A DNA stretch of 44,020 nt. It comes from an uncultured Granulicella sp. (GTDB lineage Bacteria > Acidobacteriota > Terriglobia > Terriglobales > Acidobacteriaceae). The translations under genes and the position numbers were made by a program. Positions within the stretch are counted from its first letter, which is position 1; the number at the start of each line of letters is the position of its first letter. Shown here in pieces: positions 24,421 through 32,457 of this stretch. The stretch spans positions 7,374-51,393 of the forward strand of contig CALMON010000025.1 of NCBI GenBank assembly GCA_937871785.1, given 5' to 3'. The notes under the pieces were generated by a model, which ran no database searches, was not told the origin of the DNA, and saw only the letters and a list, made by a program, of their open reading frames with translations.

Positions 24421-25427
24421 TCTACCGTGCCCTTCTTTCGATCACGCTTACAGCCAGCGTTGGCCTGTGCGCCGGCGCCCAGAACCTTACCGGCGCGGGA
24501 GCTACCGCGCCCAATCCGCTGTACGCACGCTGGTTTACGGACTACCACCGCCTTCATCCGGAGGTGCAGATCAACTACCAGTCGCTCGGGTCCGGCGCGG
24601 GCATCCGGCAGGTGTCCGAGCGCGTCGTCGATTTCGGCGCTTCCGATTTCCCCCTGACCGACGAGCAGATGGCCGAAGCGCAGGTGCCCTTGCTGCATGT
24701 TCCCACGGCGCTCGGCGCGGTCGTTCCGGTGTACAATCTGCCCGGGCTGCCCGCGGGTGTACGGCTTTCGCCGGAAGCCCTGGCGGGCATCTACCTGGGC
24801 CGCATCACGCGCTGGAACGACCCGCTGCTCGCGCGCGACAACCCCGGAGTGGCTCTGCCGGCGCACGCCATCCTTCCCGTGTATCGCTCGGACGGCGCGG
24901 GAACGACGTTCATCTTCACCGACTACCTTTCGCGAGTCAGCCCTGCGTTTGCCGCGCAGGTGGGCCGCAGCGCGTCGGTGCGCTGGCCTACGGGGGTGGG
25001 CGCAAAAGGCAGCGAAGGCGTCGCCGGCTTCGTGCGCGACAGCCCGTACACGCTTGGCTATGTGGAGCTGGTGTACGCCGAGCAGGACCACCTCGCGACC
25101 GGGCTTGTCCGCAACCGGTCCGGAGCGTGGGTGGGCGCGTCGATGCCGTCGCTGATGGCGGCGGCGGAAGGCCTTGGGCCGGCGGGGCCGACGGGCGCGC
25201 GCGCGCCCATCGCCGACAGCCCCCGGCCCGGCGCGTACCCCATCGCCGCGTTCACCTGGTTGCTGATCCCGATACGCTCGGCAGACCCCGCCAAAGGCCG
25301 CGCGCTGGTGGATTTTCTGCGCTGGATGTTTGCCGAAGGCGAGCGCGAAGCCCCCGCGATGAGCTACGCGCCGCTACCCGCGGCGGTGTCGCTGGCGGCG
25401 CAGCAGTCACTCGAGCAGTTACGGTAG
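24417..25427 (+). CDS. pstS: Phosphate ABC transporter, substrate-binding protein (probable CTG start)
   Basis: Phosphate-binding protein of the Pst importer. Landmarks are [13 protein letters not shown] (24-36), [10 protein letters not shown] (54-63), DFGASDFPL (72-80) and RSDGAGTTF (157-165), which carry the phosphate-contacting Ser/Thr/Asp/Arg residues. No ATG, GTG or TTG exists in frame between the phoR stop region and the mature protein. A CTG at 24417 overlaps the phoR stop as CTGA and has AAAGGAG ending 8 bases upstream. It gives a clean Sec signal ([21 protein letters not shown]). The alternative is a GTG at 24315, 106 bases inside phoR, which would add 34 basic residues before the signal. 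Length from CTG is 336 residues, normal for PstS. Confidence 0.92.
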   Translation: MIYRALLSITLTASVGLCAGAQNLTGAGATAPNPLYARWFTDYHRLHPEVQINYQSLGSGAGIRQVSERVVDFGASDFPLTDEQMAEAQVPLLHVPTALGAVVPVYNLPGLPAGVRLSPEALAGIYLGRITRWNDPLLARDNPGVALPAHAILPVYRSDGAGTTFIFTDYLSRVSPAFAAQVGRSASVRWPTGVGAKGSEGVAGFVRDSPYTLGYVELVYAEQDHLATGLVRNRSGAWVGASMPSLMAAAEGLGPAGPTGARAPIADSPRPGAYPIAAFTWLLIPIRSADPAKGRALVDFLRWMFAEGEREAPAMSYAPLPAAVSLAAQQSLEQLR

Positions 25428-25455
25428 TGTTGTCGTTGCCTTTGCCTTCGTCTTC

Positions 25456-25490
25456 TTGTTTGTCATCCCCGCAGGGATCTGCTTTTGTTT
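25456..25490 (+). repeat. Dispersed intergenic repeat, copy 6
   Basis: TTGTTTGTCATCCCCGCAGG followed by GATCTGCTTTTG, a shortened copy between pstS and pstC. Confidence 0.6.
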
Positions 25491-25520
25491 TGCCGTACCC
25501 TGCCGTGCGATCACGAAACG

Positions 25521-25553
25521 CCGATCTTTCCGCTTCGCTGCGAAATGACACAC
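25521..25553 (-). repeat. Dispersed intergenic repeat, copy 7
   Basis: On the minus strand it reads TGTCATTTCGCAGCGAAGCG followed by GAAAGATCGGCG. With copy 6 it forms an inverted pair inside the pst operon, which could fold in the mRNA between pstS and pstC. Confidence 0.6.
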
Positions 25554-25579
25554 AGAATGGCTAAACGACCACGAAAAAT

Positions 25580-26581
25580 ATGCCCAGCCTCGACCTGACC
25601 CCCGGCTCCGCAGCAGCGCCTTCCCCGCGCTCGCCGATCCCGTTTGTGCGATCGTCACGCTGGGCCGACCTCGCATTTTCCGCCGCCATTCGCACCTGCG
25701 CCTTCAGCCTCTTTGCGATCGTCCTCCTGCTCGTCGCGGTGCTGTTCGCGAACGCGTCGTTGTCGCTCCACAGCTTTGGCTGGAGCTTTCTTTCACGCTC
25801 CTCCTGGGACCCGGTGGCGCGCTCCTTCGGCTCGCTGCCGTTCCTTTTCGGCACGCTGCTTTCTTCGCTGCTGGCCTTGCTGATCGCCGTACCGGTGTCG
25901 CTAGGTGTCGCCGTTTTTGTGCTGGACATCTGCCCGGCACCGTTCCGCACCTTCGTGGCCTACCTCACCGAGCTGCTCGCCGCGATCCCGAGCATCGTGT
26001 ACGGCTTGTGGGGCCTGTTCGTTCTGGTGCCGCTGATGCGCCGCTTCGCAGGCCCGGCGCTGGTGCGGGCTTTCGGCTGGACCGACCTTTTTCGCGAGCC
26101 CAACTTCGGCATGAGCCTGCTGACCGCCAGCTTCATTCTCGCGATCATGATCGTGCCGATCATCGCGTCGGTCAGCCGCGACCTGATGCGCGCCGTGCCC
26201 GGCGATCAGCGCGAAGCTGTGCTTGCGCTCGGCGCGACGCGCTGGGAAGCGCTGCGGCTCGGCGTGCTGCGCAATGCGCGCCTGGGGATTCTTGGCACGG
26301 TGCTGCTGGGGCTGGGCCGCGCGCTCGGCGAAACCATGGCCGTGACCATGGTCATCGGCAATCACCCGGAAATCAGCGCCAACCTCCTGGCGCCCAGCTA
26401 TACGCTGGCAAGCGTGCTTGCGAATGAGTTCGCCGAAGCCATCGGCCACCTGTACCTGAGCTCGCTTGTCGAAATCGGCCTTATTCTGCTGCTGATTTCC
26501 GTGCTCGTCAACGGGCTTGCCCGCGCGCTGGTGTGGGCCGCGACGCGGCGCGGCGACGGCCTGCAACGGAGAGCCTCATGA
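25580..26581 (+). CDS. pstC: Phosphate ABC transporter permease PstC
   Basis: 333 residues with about six to seven membrane segments. The ABC-permease coupling loop [19 protein letters not shown] is clear, followed by [18 protein letters not shown], a hallmark of Pst[16 protein letters not shown] and [20 protein letters not shown] are further family blocks. PstC and PstA form the inner-membrane channel for phosphate delivered by PstS. The gene is separated from pstS by 152 bases containing two inverted repeat copies, and it overlaps pstA by four bases (ATGA). Confidence 0.96.
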   Translation: MPSLDLTPGSAAAPSPRSPIPFVRSSRWADLAFSAAIRTCAFSLFAIVLLLVAVLFANASLSLHSFGWSFLSRSSWDPVARSFGSLPFLFGTLLSSLLALLIAVPVSLGVAVFVLDICPAPFRTFVAYLTELLAAIPSIVYGLWGLFVLVPLMRRFAGPALVRAFGWTDLFREPNFGMSLLTASFILAIMIVPIIASVSRDLMRAVPGDQREAVLALGATRWEALRLGVLRNARLGILGTVLLGLGRALGETMAVTMVIGNHPEISANLLAPSYTLASVLANEFAEAIGHLYLSSLVEIGLILLLISVLVNGLARALVWAATRRGDGLQRRAS

Positions 26582-27456
26582 ACGGCCGCGCCACTGGCAT
26601 CAGCCGGGCTCGCCGCTTCACAGACCACATCGCCACGGCGGTCGCGGTCGGCCGCACGGCGCTTGTGCTCGTGCCGCTGCTCCTTGTGCTCGGCTACATG
26701 CTGGGCAAGGGCGCGACGTCGCTGAACGCGGCGTTTTTCCTGCACAGCCCGCTGCCCCCGGGCGAAACCGGCGGCGGCATGGCCCCGGCCATCGGCGGAT
26801 CTGTGCTGTTGCTGATCGTGGCGAGCGCCATGGGCGTGCCGCTGGGCCTGGGCGCGGGCATCTATCTCGCCGAGCATGGCCGCGGCACCCGCACCGCGCA
26901 TGCCGTGCGCTTCACGGCGGACGTGTTGAACGGCATACCGTCGATCGTGATCGGCATCGTGCTGTACCTCGTTCTGGTGCTGCGGCAGCACCACTTTTCG
27001 GCGTTCGCGGGCTCGGTCGCACTGGCCATGATCATGGTGCCGATCATCACGCGCACGACCGAGGAAATGCTGCTCACGGTGCCCGACGCGCTGCGCGACG
27101 CGGCGCTCGGCCTGGGCATACCGCCGTGGCGCACGGTGCTCGCGATCGTGCTGCGCACGGCCGCTCCGGGCATCGTCACGGGCTGCATGCTGGCCTTTGC
27201 GCGCATCGCCGGAGAAACCGCGCCGCTGCTGTTTACCGCGTTCGGCAACCAGTTCGGCAGCGCCGACCCGCGCGAACCGGTCGCCGCACTGCCGCTGCAA
27301 ATCTTCACCTACGCGCTTTCCCCGTACGACGACTGGCACCGGCAGGCGTGGGCCGGCGCGCTGGTGCTGCTCCTGTTGATCGCGGCGTCCGTCACGACCA
27401 TGCGCCTGTTCTCCGGCCGCGGTTTGCGGGGCTTTGGAGCAGACGGCCCGTCTTGA
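26578..27456 (+). CDS. pstA: Phosphate ABC transporter permease PstA
   Basis: 292 residues from ATG 26578, overlapping the pstC stop as ATGA with GGAG upstream. Six hydrophobic segments. The coupling loop is [19 protein letters not shown], followed by [20 protein letters not shown] and [16 protein letters not shown], all typical of PstA. The family pattern [16 protein letters not shown]...[14 protein letters not shown] is also present. Partner of PstC in the transmembrane channel. Confidence 0.96.
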   Translation: MNGRATGISRARRFTDHIATAVAVGRTALVLVPLLLVLGYMLGKGATSLNAAFFLHSPLPPGETGGGMAPAIGGSVLLLIVASAMGVPLGLGAGIYLAEHGRGTRTAHAVRFTADVLNGIPSIVIGIVLYLVLVLRQHHFSAFAGSVALAMIMVPIITRTTEEMLLTVPDALRDAALGLGIPPWRTVLAIVLRTAAPGIVTGCMLAFARIAGETAPLLFTAFGNQFGSADPREPVAALPLQIFTYALSPYDDWHRQAWAGALVLLLLIAASVTTMRLFSGRGLRGFGADGPS

Positions 27457-27479
27457 GCGAAGCCAGCATAATAGGAAGC

Positions 27480-28280
27480 ATGGTCCCGTCCGTGCCCGAG
27501 CCTGGCTCCACTCCCGATACGCAGGCCCCCGACATTCAGGTAGAACGGCTGAACGCCTGGTACGGGTCCGCGCACACGTTGCGCGATGTGACGCTGCACA
27601 TTCCCGCGCGGCAAGCGACCGCGTTGATTGGGCCTTCGGGCTGCGGCAAGTCGACCTTTGTGCGCTGCCTGAACCGTATGCACGAAACCGGCGCGGGCAC
27701 CCGCGTGGAAGGCAGCGTGCGGCTGGGCGGGCTCGACATTTACGCCGCCGCGCAGGCCGCTGACATCCGCCGCCGCGTCGGCATGGTGTTTCAGCGGCCC
27801 AACCCGTTCCCAACCATGTCCGTCTACGACAACGTCGCGAGCGGCCTGCGCCTGAACGGCGTACGCCGCAAGCGGCTGCTGGATGAAGTCGTCGAGCACT
27901 CCCTGCGCCAGGCGGCGCTCTGGGATGAGGTAAAAGACAGCCTGCGCACGCGTTCCGGCGCGAACTTGTCGCTCGGCCAGCAACAGCGGCTGTGCATCGC
28001 GCGCGCGCTCGCGGTGGAGCCGGAAGTGCTTCTGCTCGACGAGCCCGCAAGCGCGCTCGACCCGATTTCTACCAGCAAAATCGAAGACCTGATCTACGAG
28101 CTCAAAACCCGTTACACCATCGTGCTCGTCACCCACAACATGCAACAGGCCGCGCGCGTCGCCGAGCGCACCGGCTTCTTTCTCGACGGCGCGCTGGTGG
28201 AATTCGACGAAACCAAACGCATCTTTACCAACCCCCGCGACCGTCTCACCGAGGACTACATTACCGGCCGTTTTGGTTGA
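27480..28280 (+). CDS. pstB: Phosphate ABC transporter ATP-binding protein
   Basis: 266 residues from ATG 27480 with AGGA 5 bases upstream. An in-frame TTG at 27453, overlapping the pstA stop, is an alternative start. Walker [10 protein letters not shown] (51-59), Q-loop [16 protein letters not shown] (104-119), Walker [13 protein letters not shown] and the switch VTHN with His219 are intact. The signature motif reads [15 protein letters not shown] (163-177), with Leu in place of the usual Gly in LSGGQ. Length and the PNPFP block identify PstB rather than another ABC ATPase. It energises phosphate import through PstC/PstA. Confidence 0.96.
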   Translation: MVPSVPEPGSTPDTQAPDIQVERLNAWYGSAHTLRDVTLHIPARQATALIGPSGCGKSTFVRCLNRMHETGAGTRVEGSVRLGGLDIYAAAQAADIRRRVGMVFQRPNPFPTMSVYDNVASGLRLNGVRRKRLLDEVVEHSLRQAALWDEVKDSLRTRSGANLSLGQQQRLCIARALAVEPEVLLLDEPASALDPISTSKIEDLIYELKTRYTIVLVTHNMQQAARVAERTGFFLDGALVEFDETKRIFTNPRDRLTEDYITGRFG

Positions 28281-28313
28281 GGTTGATGCAGGCCCGGGTT
28301 GTGGAAAGGCACG

Positions 28314-28973
28314 ATGACGCGCATCAAGTTCACGCAGTCGCTCGACGAGTTGAAGGAAAAGCTGCTGGCCATGGCCGGCATGGTGGAACAGGCCATCCAG
28401 CGCACCATCGAGGCGTACACCTCGCGCGATCTCGCGCTCTGCCACCTGGTCATCGGGTCCGAGCAGGACATCAACCGCATGGAGCGTGAAATCGACCAGC
28501 TCGCCATTGACCTCCTCGCGATGGAGCAGCCGATGGCGCGCGACCTCCGCTTCATCATCGCGGTCATCCGCATCAACGCGGACCTTGAGCGCGTGGGCGA
28601 TCAGGCCGTCAGCGTGGCGCGGCGCGTGCGCGATCTCGGCATGTTTGCGTCACTCGATTTACCGGTGGACGTGCCGCGGCTGGGCATGCTGGCCGCGGCC
28701 ATGGTGCGCAAGGCCCTGCAGGCGTTTATTGAAGAAAACGCCGAGCTCGCGCAATCGGTGCTTGCCATGGACGACGAAGTCGACGAGCTGAACTGGGGAG
28801 CCTACCGCGCGATCGGCAACCTGATCCGCGCCAACGTGGATGTGACCGACCAGGCGCTCAATGTGCTCATCATCGCGCGCAGCCTGGAGCGTGTCGGCGA
28901 CCACGCGACCAACATCGCGGAAGACGTGATCTTCTGGGTGCGCGGCACGGACGTGCGCCACGAAGCGAAATAA
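28314..28973 (+). CDS. phoU: Phosphate transport regulator PhoU
   Basis: 219 residues from ATG 28314, with GAAAGG upstream, 33 bases after pstB. It is all-helical with the two PhoU repeats. The first includes IVIGSEQD-type (VIGSEQDINRMEREIDQLAI) and RDLRFIIAVIRINADLERVG-like helices. The second includes AMDDEVDELNWGAYR and NVLIIARSLERVGDHATNIA, carrying the E/D-rich metal-binding motifs. Known role: it bridges the Pst transporter and PhoR to switch off the regulon when phosphate is ample. It closes the phosphate block. Confidence 0.96.
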   Translation: MTRIKFTQSLDELKEKLLAMAGMVEQAIQRTIEAYTSRDLALCHLVIGSEQDINRMEREIDQLAIDLLAMEQPMARDLRFIIAVIRINADLERVGDQAVSVARRVRDLGMFASLDLPVDVPRLGMLAAAMVRKALQAFIEENAELAQSVLAMDDEVDELNWGAYRAIGNLIRANVDVTDQALNVLIIARSLERVGDHATNIAEDVIFWVRGTDVRHEAK

Positions 28974-29003
28974 CGGGAGGCGATCGTGCCGAACAAGCCG
29001 GGT

Positions 29004-29825
29004 CTATCGGGAGCGCCAGGTCAGGGTCGTCAAGGAAAAACGCCGGCAGCCACAGGTCTCCCCCGGCGTTGGCGCGGACGTGCTTGTGCACCGTTGAGAC
29101 CGGCTTTACGAGCTCCGCGTCTTCATTGGAATCCGTGATGTGCGCCGCGGTCAGGCGAGTCTCGGTCACCATGCCCGACGGAGCGTCAGCGCCGGCGAAA
29201 CGCACGGGCAGCGCCTCGGTGCGGCTCAGGTTCAGCAGGTTTACGCTGCGCTGCGGGCCGCCGGCAAACGCGAATACCTGCAACGTATGCGCGCCCGCAA
29301 GTTCGATCTCGTCGTTTGTGCTGAGCGGCTGGTTCCACGTCGGGTTCGCGCCGGAAACGCTCGTGCGCAGCATGGTGGGAGCACGGCCGCGTTGATCATC
29401 CCGAGCGCGAGGAAGCTGGGCCTGCGGCGGCCGGTGGCTCCGCCCATGTCGACGACCGCGCCCCAAAGCGGCGTGACCAGCGACTTGCCACCGCCTGCGG
29501 GCGTAAAACCGTTGCGGTACTCCGGCAGCGCGAAAAACGCCTGCGACGTGACGCCGAGGTCGCGCAGCATCAGCAGCATGTGGTCGGCCACGGCGAGACC
29601 CGCGCCGAGCGACGGCACCGTCCTATCGGGGTTGCGGAAGGTGAGATTGCGTAGCATCTGGCCGGAGTCGTACAAGCTTTGGCCGCTGAGATTGATGCCG
29701 AAGCGCTTGACGTGGGTGCGGAGCGGCTGCGGCTCGAGCGTGATCGTGGTGGTCTGGGCGTAAACAGAAACGGTAGCGACGAGGGAACTGAGCAGGGGAA
29801 GCGACCTGCGGATTCGGCTCCGCCG
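29004..29825 (-). pseudogene. Decayed secreted-protein gene (internal deletion, two frameshifts, lost start)
   Basis: Reading the minus strand from about 29820 gives a signal-peptide-like stretch (RSLPLLSSLVATVSVYAQ), then RFGINLSGQSLYDSGQMLRN. This resembles the start of a family of large secreted acidobacterial proteins. Soon after FRNP (near 29620) the text jumps to what looks like the C-terminal third (AVADHMLLMLRDLGV, PLWGAVVDMGG). A one-base frameshift at a GGG run near 29377 is needed to continue into TMLRTSVSGANPTWNQPLS...LFNLSRT-like sequence. A second at the AAAAA run near 29036 restores LPAFSLTTLTWRSR and a stop at 29004-29006. No start codon remains upstream, where a dispersed repeat sits. 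Family name uncertain. Confidence 0.65.
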
Positions 29826-29842
29826 AGCAAAGCCGCCGCCTG

Positions 29843-29885
29843 AAAGCAGATTCCTTCGCTGCGCTGCGGAATGGCAAACAGAAAG
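29843..29885 (-). repeat. Dispersed intergenic repeat, copy 8
   Basis: On the minus strand it reads TTTGCCATTCCGCAGCGCAG followed by CGAAGGAATCTGCTTTC. It sits exactly where the start of the decayed secreted-protein gene should be. Confidence 0.65.
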
Positions 29886-29915
29886 GTAAGAGCTCTGCGG
29901 AAATGACTCACCGGA

Positions 29916-31244
29916 CTAGCTATACACCGGCGCGGGCAGCGGCTTGGGCAGCACCAGGCGGTCGCGCACCGGTAGCGCCTGCGCCCAGCCCGCGAGCAGG
30001 AAGAACAGCGCATACGTCTGGTTGCCCAGAAACACCGTGAAGATCACCGTCATGACGCCGAGCACGATGCCGAGCAGGCACAGCGCGAACGACTGGTCGA
30101 ACGGCGTTGGCGCCATGGCCGCAGCGCGGGCGGCTCGCAACGCCGCGGATACGCCGATCAGCGCAAAGCTCAGGGAGCCGATCCAGCCCTGTGTCAGGCC
30201 GAGAAACAGGTACTCGTTATCGATCGACCCCTGGCCCGGGGCGCGCGGAAAATCCTGCCCCCAGCCCCACGGACCACCGGCTTCGGCCACGGGAAGGTAG
30301 TTGTCCAAAAGCTGCGAGCGGTACTGCGCGGTTTGTTGCTCATTGCTTTGCGGCTCACCGGAAGCGGCGTATTTTTTGAGCGCGTATGACCCCGCGCCGC
30401 CCACCACGACCAGCAACAGCCCCACGATCACCGAAGCACGCAGCACGTTGCGCGCGCGGCTGATCCACAACACCGGCAGCGCGACCGCCGCGCCGAGCCA
30501 CGGGCCACGCGCCTGGGTCATAAACAGCGTCAGCGCCATCACGATGGTGATCAGCGTCGCCTTTTGCATCTTGAGCCAGCGCAGGTGCTGGAAGCGCGGC
30601 TCCCACAGGTGCTGCCACGCCATCCAGAGCGCCAGCGTGAGACCGAAGACCAGCATGATGCCGGCGAGCTCAGACTGGCCGAACGGCCCGGCCACCCGGC
30701 CGAAGCCCCAGCGAATCTGGGTGCGCCATTGGGTGTGCTCGCCCGGAAAAAAGCGCGCGAAGATCATGGAAAAGGGGTTCTGCTCCATGCGGTACTCGTA
30801 CCAGGAGAAGAGGCACGCGCCGAACAGAACCAGCAACATGCGGCGGACGGTGGCGACGCGCGACTGGTGCTGCTCGATAAGCACCTTGCCGATCATGTAC
30901 GGGATCACAGCTTCGCAAAGGGTATGGAAGAGATCGAAAATCCAGGCGGTGTGGTGGCCGGCAAGCGAGTCGCTGTAGCAGGAGCTGAAGGTAAAGATCG
31001 CCAGCCACAGGTCCATGACCGAGAGCCGCCACGACTTCATCTCCTTGAAGACGATCAGGATGCCGATGGGCAGAAGGGCGGCTTCTGAAAAATCGAGCGG
31101 CGGCAGCGCGGCCACTTTCCAGTAAAAGTAGATTGGCAACAGCAGCCAGGCCGGGATGACGAAGTCCAGAAAGGTCTTCTGGACGGAGTCGCGAAACAGC
31201 GCGAACAGCACCACCACGAGCGGAATGAGGATGATGATCGGCAT
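29916..31244 (-). CDS. O-antigen ligase/polymerase-like membrane protein
   Basis: 442 residues with about ten to twelve hydrophobic segments. The large loop contains PGEHTQWRTQIRWGFGRVAGPFGQSELAG. TQARGPWLG (243-251) followed by a hydrophobic run matches the conserved 'T-S-R-G-x-x-L/I-G' segment of the Wzy_C/O-antigen ligase family. SIDNEYLFLGLTQGWIG (340-356) is the second typical block. Known members polymerise or ligate lipid-linked oligosaccharides in the inner membrane. It is divergent from the phosphopantetheinyl transferase and the EPS operon, so a role as polymerase for that exopolysaccharide is likely. No strong ribosome binding site precedes ATG 31242-31244. Confidence 0.8.
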   Translation of the reverse strand: MPIIILIPLVVVLFALFRDSVQKTFLDFVIPAWLLLPIYFYWKVAALPPLDFSEAALLPIGILIVFKEMKSWRLSVMDLWLAIFTFSSCYSDSLAGHHTAWIFDLFHTLCEAVIPYMIGKVLIEQHQSRVATVRRMLLVLFGACLFSWYEYRMEQNPFSMIFARFFPGEHTQWRTQIRWGFGRVAGPFGQSELAGIMLVFGLTLALWMAWQHLWEPRFQHLRWLKMQKATLITIVMALTLFMTQARGPWLGAAVALPVLWISRARNVLRASVIVGLLLVVVGGAGSYALKKYAASGEPQSNEQQTAQYRSQLLDNYLPVAEAGGPWGWGQDFPRAPGQGSIDNEYLFLGLTQGWIGSLSFALIGVSAALRAARAAAMAPTPFDQSFALCLLGIVLGVMTVIFTVFLGNQTYALFFLLAGWAQALPVRDRLVLPKPLPAPVYS

Positions 31245-31422
31245 GGCGGCGGCGGTGCAGGGCTGCCGTCGTAGTATAGCGAGCGGACCGGCCGCTCAAC
31301 TTGCAACGATGCGGGTAGAACCAGCTTTGCGACGAGGGCAGACTGGTACGACTTTCGGGGCATGGCTCGCGCAAGCCCGTTCCCGGAGACTTGACGGATA
31401 GCCTCTACACTGCCCTTCCCTT

Positions 31423-32241
31423 ATGAGAACTTCCTCCAAAACCGGCGACACGCTTCCCATTCTGCTTGCGGGTGAGGTGCATGTCTGGCAGTTCGACGCA
31501 GCGGAGACCGGGCACATGCTCGCCGCCGCGGTCGCCTTGTTGCAGCCGGCGGAACTCGAACGCCGCGACCGCATGCGCGCCGGAGTGGCGCGGGACGAGT
31601 TTGCCCTCGGCCGCGCCTGCCTGCGCGTGCTGCTGGCGGAGGCTCTCGGCTGCTTCGCGGACGAGGTTCGGATCGCCGCTGGAGCCGACGGGAAACCGTT
31701 TGTGGCGGAAGCGCAGGCCGCCGGGCTCCACTTCAACGTGGCGCACTCCGCCGGTTGCGTGCTGATTGCGCTGTGCCGCGGCGCGCGGGTGGGCATTGAT
31801 GTAGAGTGCGTGGACCCCCACGTCGAAATCCTCGAGATCGCCCGCGCCAACTTTGCCCCCGGTGAAGTTCGCGCGATTGAAGCGGCGGGGAGCGCCCGAG
31901 CGGGCGTGCGCACGTTTTACGAGGTGTGGACCGGCAAGGAAGCCGTGCTGAAAGCGCATGGCACCGGCTTGCTGACGCCGCTCGACAGCTTCGACCTGAG
32001 GGCGCCGGGCCCGGCCGGCCTGGGAACGGGGGCGCGGGCTGGCGAAGAACAGGTGTGCCGCCTCCCATCCGGCGTCGGGTCTGACTCGTACCATCTGCAA
32101 ACCCTGCCGCTCGAAGAACCGTTTCTCGGGGCGCTTGCGGTTTCTGCGCCGGGGTTCCGGCTCAAATGGCACCGCCTGCCTGCGGAAGCGTTCGCCGCGC
32201 TTCTGGACAGGGCTCTGGCTCCTGCTGCCTGCGGCCGATAA
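31423..32241 (+). CDS. 4'-phosphopantetheinyl transferase, Sfp type
   Basis: 272 residues. Diagnostic motifs are FNVAHSAG (104-111), VGIDVECVD (123-131) with the Mg-binding Asp126 and Glu128, and FYEVWTGKEAVLKAHG (165-180) with Trp169, Lys172, Glu173 and Lys177. The family transfers 4'-phosphopantetheine from CoA to a Ser of carrier proteins of fatty-acid, polyketide or nonribosomal peptide synthesis. Size places it in the Sfp rather than the AcpS group. No carrier protein or synthase is encoded nearby, so its target is probably elsewhere. The ATG at 31423 lacks a clear ribosome binding site. Confidence 0.93.
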   Translation: MRTSSKTGDTLPILLAGEVHVWQFDAAETGHMLAAAVALLQPAELERRDRMRAGVARDEFALGRACLRVLLAEALGCFADEVRIAAGADGKPFVAEAQAAGLHFNVAHSAGCVLIALCRGARVGIDVECVDPHVEILEIARANFAPGEVRAIEAAGSARAGVRTFYEVWTGKEAVLKAHGTGLLTPLDSFDLRAPGPAGLGTGARAGEEQVCRLPSGVGSDSYHLQTLPLEEPFLGALAVSAPGFRLKWHRLPAEAFAALLDRALAPAACGR

Positions 32242-32264
32242 AGCCGATAGACCGCGGCGAGGCA

Positions 32265-32285
32265 GGTAACGAGATCGTCGTTACC
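32265..32285. terminator. Perfect 8-bp hairpin after the phosphopantetheinyl transferase gene
   Basis: GGTAACGA (32265-32272) and TCGTTACC (32278-32285) around a 5-base loop, 24 bases after the stop codon. No T tract follows. It may separate this gene from the EPS operon. Confidence 0.35.
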
Positions 32286-32457
32286 GAAGGGGCAGGCGGG
32301 TCTACATCGGATGTTCGCCGCGAAAAACCAAGTGGGAATGGAGAGTTGCGCCGCCGGAGCCTAGGGTGGGTCTTGTCGATGGGTTTACTCGCCCCATGCC
32401 GTACGACGCTGACGTATTTGGGTGCTCCCCGATGTACCCCTTTGAGGTGACAACAAG

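Noticed and set aside
32290-32457. Structured leader before the EPS operon as a cyclic-di-GMP riboswitch
   Set aside because: The region is GC-rich and could fold, but I cannot find the conserved core sequences of either known class.
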